Positions 58,232 to 64,000 of a DNA stretch of 64,000 nt are shown here, one piece after another. Every line of letters starts with the position of its first letter. Position 1 is the first letter of the stretch. The notes beneath the pieces were generated by a model. It made no database searches and was not told the origin of the DNA. It was given only the letters and a program-made list of their open reading frames with translations. Origin of the DNA: Sedimenticola sp. (GTDB taxonomy: Bacteria > Pseudomonadota > Gammaproteobacteria > Chromatiales > Chromatiaceae); contig PKUO01000033.1 in NCBI GenBank assembly GCA_002869585.1, forward strand, positions 86,783-150,782, read 5' to 3'. The position numbers and the translations under genes are program-made.

Positions 58232-59047
58232 TCAGTCAGGTAAACCCATATTTCGACGACTGAAGGGTTCGGTGAACCAGGCACGGAAAGATAGTGATAA
58301 ATCACGCGCTTCAGGCAGTCCAATCGCATCTTCCGCGAGTTGGCCATCAGGACCGCGCGGTATTTGGTGGTAGCTTCTAAACAGCGGGTCCCAGAAGCTG
58401 AAGATTGTGGAAAAATTTGCATCGCCATACTGTCGATCGACCGCATGATGCGATGTATGAAAGCGTGGTGTGACGATGATACGGTACAAAAAGCGCTCAA
58501 TCTTGTCCGGCAAATCGATATTGCTGTGGTGGAACTGTGCGCACAGGCTGATCAGGCCCTCGAAAATAAACCAGGCGATTGTTGTCGGCCCCCATATCAG
58601 CACCCAGGAAGCCTTGGCGAGCGACGACAGGACCAATTCACCGGGGTGAAAGCGTAGGGCGGTGGTCACATCCATCTCGGTGTCGGCGTGATGTGCTTTG
58701 TGAAAGCGCCAGAGAAATGGAATACGATGATTGGCGCGATGCCAGAAATAGTCGAAGGCATCTAGCATGACGATTGACATTATGATCTCCAGCCAGCCGC
58801 TGAGCCCCAACCAGCGGGAGATACCCCAGCCCTGCTGTTCAACATAAACAACCCAAAGCAGAAAGGGCACGTACAGCAAGATGCGTACCAGTACGGTATT
58901 AAATGCAGCAACGGACGAATGAAAAAATATACGTTTGATACGGCTGCCATGCCAGGAACGGGCGGGAAGAATCGATTCTATGAGAAAGAATAATATAAAT
59001 CCGCCCAGGAAAATTACGAGGCGTCCGCCGTCCAGATCCAGTTCCAT
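58232..59047 (-). CDS. Fatty acid hydroxylase / sterol desaturase family protein
   Basis: A 271-residue membrane di-iron enzyme of the fatty acid hydroxylase superfamily. The His boxes are DYFWHRANHRIPFLWRFHKAHHAD, then FHHSNIDLP and FHTSHHAVDRQYGDANF. Several membrane helices precede them (LVIFLGGFILFFLIES). It hydroxylates or desaturates a lipid; the substrate is unknown. It is upstream of the repeat protein on the same strand. Confidence 0.88.
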   Translation of the reverse strand: MELDLDGGRLVIFLGGFILFFLIESILPARSWHGSRIKRIFFHSSVAAFNTVLVRILLYVPFLLWVVYVEQQGWGISRWLGLSGWLEIIMSIVMLDAFDYFWHRANHRIPFLWRFHKAHHADTEMDVTTALRFHPGELVLSSLAKASWVLIWGPTTIAWFIFEGLISLCAQFHHSNIDLPDKIERFLYRIIVTPRFHTSHHAVDRQYGDANFSTIFSFWDPLFRSYHQIPRGPDGQLAEDAIGLPEARDLSLSFRAWFTEPFSRRNMGLPD

Positions 59048-59159
59048 AAATTTACCTTATGAGAATAATGCTTGGGTGTCTTTTGACACAGGTAGTAATC
59101 AGGTGCATGACTATATGATAGAGGCAGAGATCCTAAACTTCACTAATGAATTATGCGAC

Positions 59160-59972
59160 CTACAGGGCTGTTGCGAGTATAACTGCCTCGATTGCATGCA
59201 CAATCGCCTGGGATTTTTCTGGATCCAGTGCATCGGGATGAGGGGAGGCAAGCCGACCTGTATCGTTGTCGAAATACAGGCCGGAAGCATCGTCAAAATC
59301 ATCAGACAGTGCCAATCGGGTCAATATTTCTGCGCCAATGCGGATGTCCTTGCCAGCTATACCAAATCCTTCTTTCACCATCTTGGTGCCCAGAAGTGAC
59401 CCGGGATTGACTGCGATAATTACAGGACCGGTACCCTTGAGCGAGAGTGCCATGCTGCGAGACCACATGGTGATTGCCAGTTTGCTTTGCGCATAAGCAT
59501 TGAGGTCATCGGACAATTTGATATGCCCAGCCAGTGCCTCTGGATCAACCGGAGACTGAGCCGCGGATGACAGATTGATCACCCTTCCAGATGTTCCCAT
59601 CAAGGGTAAAAGATTTTTCGTCAGTAGATAGGGGGCAATGGCATTGACCACAAAGCGTACATCCAGTCCTTCTTGTGTGGTGGGTATAGATGTCTTGAGG
59701 ACGCCAGCATTGTTGATCAGCACATCAAGCTTAGTGTGCCGCTCAGCAACCTCGTTCGCGAGTACCACTACCTCGGATAGTTGTGATAGGTCGCACACAT
59801 AGCTTTCAACACGCCCCCTATTTTGTCGCCCAGAGAGTGTTCGTGCCACTTCTTCCAACTTGGCCGGATTACGTCCGTGCAGCAGAACATTGTGACCCTG
59901 TGAGACCAGCATGCTGGTCGCTTCCAACCCGATGCCGTCTGTCGATCCAGTAATCAGTATGGTTTTCTGCAT
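59160..59972 (-). CDS. Short-chain dehydrogenase/reductase
   Basis: A 270-residue SDR: TILITGSTDGIGLEATSML (NAD(P) loop with the TGxxxGIG motif), INNAGVLKTSI, VINLSSAAQSP with the Ser, and YAQSKLAITMW, the Tyr-Lys catalytic pair. It resembles retinol-dehydrogenase-type or protochlorophyllide-reductase-like SDRs. Substrate unknown. The frame runs up to 60065, but ATG 59972, with GAGGATA upstream, is the natural start. It follows the ADH-type gene at 60084 on the same strand. Confidence 0.9.
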   Translation of the reverse strand: MQKTILITGSTDGIGLEATSMLVSQGHNVLLHGRNPAKLEEVARTLSGRQNRGRVESYVCDLSQLSEVVVLANEVAERHTKLDVLINNAGVLKTSIPTTQEGLDVRFVVNAIAPYLLTKNLLPLMGTSGRVINLSSAAQSPVDPEALAGHIKLSDDLNAYAQSKLAITMWSRSMALSLKGTGPVIIAVNPGSLLGTKMVKEGFGIAGKDIRIGAEILTRLALSDDFDDASGLYFDNDTGRLASPHPDALDPEKSQAIVHAIEAVILATAL

Positions 59973-60083
59973 GGTTTTGTATCCTCGAATGATGCTCTGA
60001 TACTCAGATGCATTGATATGGTTGGGCGTGCCTGGCACCGTAAAAAATGACCTTTTACAAACCACCAGTGCTGTCCAATTTGT

Positions 60084-61112
60084 TCAAAATCCTTCCAGAA
60101 CGATCTTTCCGATAGCTTTGCCGGCCTCTAATTCCGCATGCGCAGTCTTCAGGTTTTCAGCATTGATTGTGCCAAGGTGTTTACCCGATGTAGTCTGGAT
60201 ATAGCCCTGATCCACCAGATTAGATACGCGGTTCAACAATCGGCCCTGCTCATCCATATCTGCAGCATTGAACATGGAGCGTGCAAACATAAACTCTATG
60301 TGTAAAGACTGACTCTTTAATTTCAGTTTCATTACATCCAGAGGACGGCTGGGGTCATCAATCATGGCAATATTGCCAAAAGGCGTAAGCAGTTCTGTAT
60401 AGCTCTCAAAGTAAGAACCGGTACTGTTCAGACTGGCAACGTGTGTAACTTGGTCAATACCCAGGGCCTGAATTTGTTGCAGAAGAGGTTTTGTGTGATC
60501 AATAACATGATCTGCTCCCAGTTTCTTAACCCAGGCCTGCGAACTTTCCCGGGAGGCGGTGGCGATGATAGTGGCACCGGTAATGGCCTTGGCTATCTGG
60601 ATTAGAATAGAACCAACACCCCCTGCGGCACCAACAACCAAAATCATCTCATTGGACTTCGCTGTTGAATCCGGGCTTTGTTGCTTGATGGCCAGGTGTT
60701 CGAACAGTAACTCCCAGGCTGTGATCGTTGTAAGCGGTAGAGCAGCGGCTTCAGCGGCGGATAAGCTTTTGGGTTTACTGCCGACAAGACGCTCATCAAC
60801 CAGTTGGAACTCGGCATTGCTGCCCTGACGGTTGAGATCGCCGGCATAATAGACCGCATCACCTGACTTGAACTGCGTGGTAGCCTCTCCTGTTGCGACA
60901 ACTTCACCCACGGCATCCCAGCCAAACACTTTGTAGTCACCCTCAGCTGGAGAGACTCTCCGGCGGATTTTGTAATCAACCGGGTTCACCGAAATCGCGT
61001 TGACCTTTACAAGCAAGTCTCGCCCGGTTGCAATGGGCTGAGGCAGTTCGATATCGATTAAAGATTCAGCATCATTGATTGGCAGGGATTTGGTATAGCC
61101 AATAGCCTTCAT
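60084..61112 (-). CDS. Zinc-type alcohol dehydrogenase family protein (quinone oxidoreductase-like)
   Basis: An intact 342-residue MDR-family oxidoreductase beginning MKAIGYTKSLPINDAESL, as in the zinc-binding alcohol dehydrogenase family protein group. NPVDYKIRRR, VFGWDAVGEVVATGE and LVVGAAGGVGSILIQIAK (NADPH loop) are present; the zinc-ligand Cys residues are absent, so it is a zinc-free quinone-oxidoreductase-type enzyme. ATG 61112 follows CCGGAGAA. It resembles in type, but is only distantly related to, the broken gene at 56039. Confidence 0.9.
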   Translation of the reverse strand: MKAIGYTKSLPINDAESLIDIELPQPIATGRDLLVKVNAISVNPVDYKIRRRVSPAEGDYKVFGWDAVGEVVATGEATTQFKSGDAVYYAGDLNRQGSNAEFQLVDERLVGSKPKSLSAAEAAALPLTTITAWELLFEHLAIKQQSPDSTAKSNEMILVVGAAGGVGSILIQIAKAITGATIIATASRESSQAWVKKLGADHVIDHTKPLLQQIQALGIDQVTHVASLNSTGSYFESYTELLTPFGNIAMIDDPSRPLDVMKLKLKSQSLHIEFMFARSMFNAADMDEQGRLLNRVSNLVDQGYIQTTSGKHLGTINAENLKTAHAELEAGKAIGKIVLEGF

Positions 61113-61397
61113 TGCGTTTCTCCGGTTTACCCCATGGCTGGGGTGTATGTGGGAATTTGTCGGTGACGAATCTGGTATGTCAGTTGCTGGATTCAATAAT
61201 AGATCCTGATGGCCTTTCTTTAAACGGCATATCCTTGAATTTATAATCAAAAAACATTTTTTGGATGTGCCATACCAAGAAAGATGGAAGTCAGCGTACC
61301 TCTACCAGAGCATCAATAGACGAAAGTAACAGCAATGTGTGCTGTGACAACAGGTATAATGACGGTATTTACCTTGGTGCCTTGAGCGAACATTAGC

Positions 61398-61838
61398 ATG
61401 AATAATGAGATTAATTACAAGAACAACCCGTTGCACGGTGTTGGATTAAAAAAGTTATTGGTAGAAATAGTTGATAATTACGGTTTTGAGATCCTCTCTG
61501 CCTATTTAAATATTAATTGCTTTAAGACCAAGCCGAGCATCGATTCCAGTGTGAAGTTTCTGAAAAAAACGGATTGGGCGCGTGAAAAAGTTGAGGCCTT
61601 CTATTTGTATGAGTTTAAAAACTTACCCAGGGCGTCTTCCGAACAGTTTTTGTTACCGCCTAGGGATCGAGTGATTCCAGAAGATCAATCGCCAGGTGAG
61701 CCTGCGGAGCTTAGTTTAGAGGATGCTGAGCGGTTGCGCGCAAAACGCGAAGCTAAATCGACTGAACGGAACCAGGGGGCAGGGCATCGCACGGACGGGA
61801 GTATCAACCCATGGGCAAATCGTAAACCTAAACGATGA
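61398..61838 (+). CDS. VF530-family DNA-binding protein
   Basis: A 146-residue protein: the first 70 residues are the VF530 (DUF2132) domain, [56 protein letters not shown]. This small helical domain has been solved structurally and is proposed to bind DNA. The tail (residues 75-146) is Glu/Arg-rich and probably disordered. A DUF1272 gene follows after 19 bases. Confidence 0.88.
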   Translation: MNNEINYKNNPLHGVGLKKLLVEIVDNYGFEILSAYLNINCFKTKPSIDSSVKFLKKTDWAREKVEAFYLYEFKNLPRASSEQFLLPPRDRVIPEDQSPGEPAELSLEDAERLRAKREAKSTERNQGAGHRTDGSINPWANRKPKR

Positions 61839-61857
61839 AGAAAAAGGGGGATTGATC

Positions 61858-62166
61858 TTGCTTGAATTAAGACCAGGTTGTGAGCATTGCAACAAGCCGT
61901 TGCCGCCAAATTCTACCGAAGCGCGCATTTGCTCCTATGAATGCACATTCTGCGTAACCTGCGTGGAAACCCTTCTCAAGAACACATGCCCCAATTGTGG
62001 TGGTGGATTCAGTGAGCGGCCAATTCGACCGTCAATCAACTGGAAGGGGAATAATTATCTTGGTGCTGACCCGGCAAGTACCAACGTGGTTCATAGCCCT
62101 CTGAATTTGGATGAACATGAAAAACTCCTGCAGGCACTAGACGGGTTGCCGCCTGAGATGCGCTAG
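61858..62166 (+). CDS. DUF1272 zinc-ribbon-type protein
   Basis: A 102-residue DUF1272 protein: LELRPGCEHCNKPLPPNSTE, ICSYECTFCVTCVETLLKN, TCPNCGGGF, giving four Cys pairs likely to bind zinc. The tail beyond residue 55 (RPIRPSINWKGNNY) is an extension seen in some members. The start is TTG 61858, giving the family-typical MLELRP, with AAAAGGGGG 7 bases before. No function is known. It is in the same unit as the VF530 gene. Confidence 0.82.
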   Translation: MLELRPGCEHCNKPLPPNSTEARICSYECTFCVTCVETLLKNTCPNCGGGFSERPIRPSINWKGNNYLGADPASTNVVHSPLNLDEHEKLLQALDGLPPEMR

Positions 62167-62546
62167 TAGCGGATGCTTGCTCGGTTACCAAGGAGTTCCC
62201 TCGGCGCCAAACCAAGCGTTATGGGCGAGCATTGCTAGTGAGGATCTATTAGTTATCGAAAAAGGCGAGCATGTCCATGTAATCTATAGAACTCTGTGTA
62301 CGAACTCTATCCGGCACCATATTCTTGGTGAGATCCAAGAGGCAGAGGACGCAGTGTGTCACATCGAAGGCTATGTGTGTTGAGTTGCGCTCAATTTTGA
62401 TACCCAAGGCGGTTTTATTCGATGTGAATCCACAGTCAGAGTTGCCAATGGCGACTCTGACCCCGGTGCTACCAGTTTTCACGTGGCGGTCTGTTCAGGT
62501 ATCATCGCCTAGCAATAACGCCAACATATTCAGGAAAATCCCCAAA
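62167..62546. other. Intergenic region without a recognised gene
   Basis: A 380-base stretch between the DUF1272 gene and the DUF1566 gene. A 68-codon frame at 62177-62383 has no ribosome binding site and no family resemblance. AT-rich, possibly a remnant of older insertions. Confidence 0.4.
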
Positions 62547-62901
62547 ATGGATAAAATCCGCCTTTTCGCAACTGTATTCCTGTTGTCCGTTGCCATCAAC
62601 GCAAACGCTGCGCTCAATGATCTGGGCAATGGTCTGGTCAACGACACCACGCTCAACATCACCTGGCTGCAGGACGCCAATATGGTGAAGACCCTGTGTG
62701 ATGCCAACGATCCCCTCTGGCAGAGCTGGCCGGAACCCGATCCAGCGGTCACCAACAACACCGGCCGCACCAAGGCGCAGATATGTACCGACGATGGCAG
62801 CCTCAACTGGTTCGAAGCCGAAGCCTGGATCGCACACCTCAACAGCAACAGTTATCTGGGTTACAGCAACTGGCGCCAGCCCATCACCAACCAGCCTGAC
62901 G
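62547..62901 (+). pseudogene. DUF1566 (Lcl C-terminal-type) secreted protein, 5' part only, cut by an insertion sequence
   Basis: From ATG 62547 (site AGGAAAA) it reads a signal peptide (RLFATVFLLSVAINANA) and the start of a DUF1566 domain: LNDLGNGLVNDTTLNITWLQD, SLNWFEAEAWIAHLNSNSYLGYSNWRQP. After about residue 118 the reading enters IS DNA and stops at 62954. The missing part is expected to hold the rest of the C-type-lectin-like domain. Composition is more GC-rich than the 53-62 kb region. Confidence 0.8.
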
Positions 62902-63840
62902 TGGTCAAGCCATTTCGGACAACCCAGTTAAGCGGCTTTTTTCATTTCCACTAATGCCTTCTCATAGTCATTGGGACTGACATATCCCAAGTATGAGTGC
63001 AATCGGTGGCTGTTATAAAACATGGTGATATAGTTCAATATATCCTGTTGAGCTTCGTACCGTGTCTGATAGCCTCTCCATTGCACCCGTTCTTGTTTCA
63101 GGCTGCCAAAGAAACTCTCAACCACTGCATTGTCCCAACAATCTCCTTTGCGGCTCATACTGCCTTTGACGCCGTGAGCATTGAGTAATCGTCGAAAAGC
63201 ATGGCTGGCATACTGCGAACCACGATCCGAATGATGGATCAATCCCGGTTGCGGTCTGCGTTGCCAGATGGCCATTTTCAAGGCATCACACACCAGCTGG
63301 GCCTTCATCCGTGAACTCATGCTCCAACCCACCACTTTCCGTGAACACAGATCCATAACAACCGCCAGATACAGCCAGCCTTCCTGTGTCCATACAGAGG
63401 TGATATCGGCAGCATAGACCTGATCTGTCTGGGGTACATCAAATCGGCGATCCACAAGGTTTTCGTAAACCGCCTTTTTATGATTGCTGTTCGTGGTGAC
63501 CTTGTATTTCTTACGCTGCCTGGCCTGGACGCCAGCTTCTCGCATCAATTGCCTCGCCTTGTTGCGGCTCGCTGGATAACTCAAGGCGTTCAATGCCTTC
63601 TTCATCCGACGGCTGCCATATCTATAGCCAGAGCTTTCAGCGATGTCCTTGACCCACTCCAGCATCTCCTGGTGCTTTGCTTCATCCCGCTTTCTAGCCT
63701 GACTGGCTTGGTAGTTGTAGTAGCCACTGCGTCTCACACCCAATACCTGACACTGCAGGCTGATGGGATAGGTATTCTTATGTTGGGTGATGAACGAATA
63801 TTTCACTTCGTTTCGGCTGCAAAGAATACCGTCGCTTAAT
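62902..63840 (-). mobile_element. IS3-family insertion sequence, truncated at its orfA end
   Basis: The DUF1566 gene is interrupted at about 62901, where the IS begins TGGTCAAGCCATTTCGG (TG start as in IS3 elements). OrfB is complete on the minus strand. Only the last codons of orfA (reading ATVFFAAETK before a TGA) remain next to it, then a different element begins near 63840. The other end and any target duplication are lost. Confidence 0.8.
62928..63806 (-). CDS. IS3-family transposase OrfB (integrase core)
   Basis: A 292-residue DDE recombinase: VYAADITSVWTQEGWLYLAV (first Asp), LIHHSDRGSQYASHAFRRLL (second Asp), GDCWDNAVVESFFGSLKQER (Glu), and the C-terminal YNSHRLHSYLGYVSPNDYE. It starts with GTG 63806 overlapping the orfA stop, where IS3 elements usually fuse OrfA and OrfB by -1 frameshifting. 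Without orfA the element should not be able to move by itself. Confidence 0.93.
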   Translation of the reverse strand: MKYSFITQHKNTYPISLQCQVLGVRRSGYYNYQASQARKRDEAKHQEMLEWVKDIAESSGYRYGSRRMKKALNALSYPASRNKARQLMREAGVQARQRKKYKVTTNSNHKKAVYENLVDRRFDVPQTDQVYAADITSVWTQEGWLYLAVVMDLCSRKVVGWSMSSRMKAQLVCDALKMAIWQRRPQPGLIHHSDRGSQYASHAFRRLLNAHGVKGSMSRKGDCWDNAVVESFFGSLKQERVQWRGYQTRYEAQQDILNYITMFYNSHRLHSYLGYVSPNDYEKALVEMKKAA

Positions 63841-64000
63841 GGAATGGTCTGCCCCTCCTAGATATCCTACTGTTTTAATCAAAAATGGAGATCATTCAAT
63901 GACTGACAATATCACCGTTCTCGGAATCGACCTTGGCAAGAACTGGTTTCATCTGACAGGCCTCAATGAACACGGGAAGTCGGTCTTTCGAAAGCGAGTG
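63841..64000 (+). mobile_element. Left part of an IS110-family element inserted in the IS3 element
   Basis: The sequence from about 63841 is unrelated to IS3 and leads within 60 bases into an IS110-type transposase gene, cut by the window edge. The noncoding left end is short. The boundary is inferred from where orfA similarity stops. Confidence 0.65.
63899..64000 (+). CDS. IS110-family transposase, N-terminal part
   Basis: 34 codons from ATG 63899 (site ATGGAG): MTDNITVLGIDLGKNWFHL, then GLNEHGKSVFRKRV. The first Asp in GIDLGK is the start of the RuvC-like DEDD catalytic domain of IS110/IS1111 transposases. The rest is outside the window. Confidence 0.85.
   Translation, partial: MTDNITVLGIDLGKNWFHLTGLNEHGKSVFRKRV

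Noticed and set aside
62177..62383. 68-codon ORF
   Set aside because: No ribosome binding site, no recognisable sequence, unusual composition; listed only as an intergenic region.
53000..64000. Prophage or conjugative element
   Set aside because: No phage structural genes, integrase of the tyrosine or serine type, tRNA target or transfer genes are seen; only two IS fragments support mobility.

Overview
The window looks like chromosomal DNA of a gammaproteobacterium. The protein set (cobalamin-dependent MetH, TruC, GreB, Hsp33, RlmJ, a chorismate mutase-prephenate dehydrogenase, PpnP, the trp genes) and the tetrathionate-reductase-type octaheme cytochrome would suit a free-living or symbiotic sulfur-oxidising Chromatiales-type bacterium (Sedimenticola or Thiodiazotropha relatives). 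That placement is inference from gene content; no rRNA or other marker is present. No rRNA, tRNA or CRISPR array was seen.

Layout. 0-13 kb: tRNA modification, a peroxiredoxin, metH, an octaheme cytochrome c with its cytochrome b partner, an RNA methylase, an FKBP isomerase, a phosphodiesterase-like hydrolase, tyrA and a membrane-anchored protein with a possible Sm-like tail. 13-16 kb: a metal-handling set (DUF411 protein, cytochrome c lipoprotein, Cys-rich secreted protein), a damaged dienelactone hydrolase and a DsbA-family protein. 16-24 kb: a hydroxyacid dehydrogenase, endonuclease I, a CBS protein, a motA/motB pair without other flagellar genes, an OprC-like TonB-dependent copper receptor, a PEP-mutase-family enzyme and a C_GCAxxG_C_C protein. 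24-35 kb: a propionate operon, prpE - mcm - pccB - pccA - meaB - mce - carbonic anhydrase - thioesterase, turning propionate into succinyl-CoA through methylmalonyl-CoA. 35-53 kb: a chemoreceptor behind a sigma-28-like promoter, then mainly housekeeping genes, with trpC and trpD separated by greB, an AlaX-type editing protein and a BtpA-family gene on the other strand. 53-64 kb: visibly AT-richer accessory DNA (YjbR-like protein, monooxygenase-like protein, SelO, oxidoreductases, a 24-residue-repeat protein, VF530 and DUF1272 proteins), ending in a DUF1566 gene cut by an IS3-family element that is itself cut by an IS110-family element running off the end.

The most striking signal is spread over the whole window. 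Genes that otherwise look intact carry a single in-frame stop: bcp (TGA, 938-940), pccA (TGA, 30426-30428), a methyl-accepting chemotaxis protein (TAA, 36073-36075), a zinc-type oxidoreductase (TAA, 56258-56260) and a secreted protein (TAG, 57721-57723). The dienelactone hydrolase has ATT where ATG is expected, directly behind a strong ribosome binding site. Every one of these can be explained by a single G-to-T (equivalently C-to-A) transversion. This could be a mutator or decaying lineage, or an oxidative-damage or consensus artefact in the assembly. Read data would separate the two.
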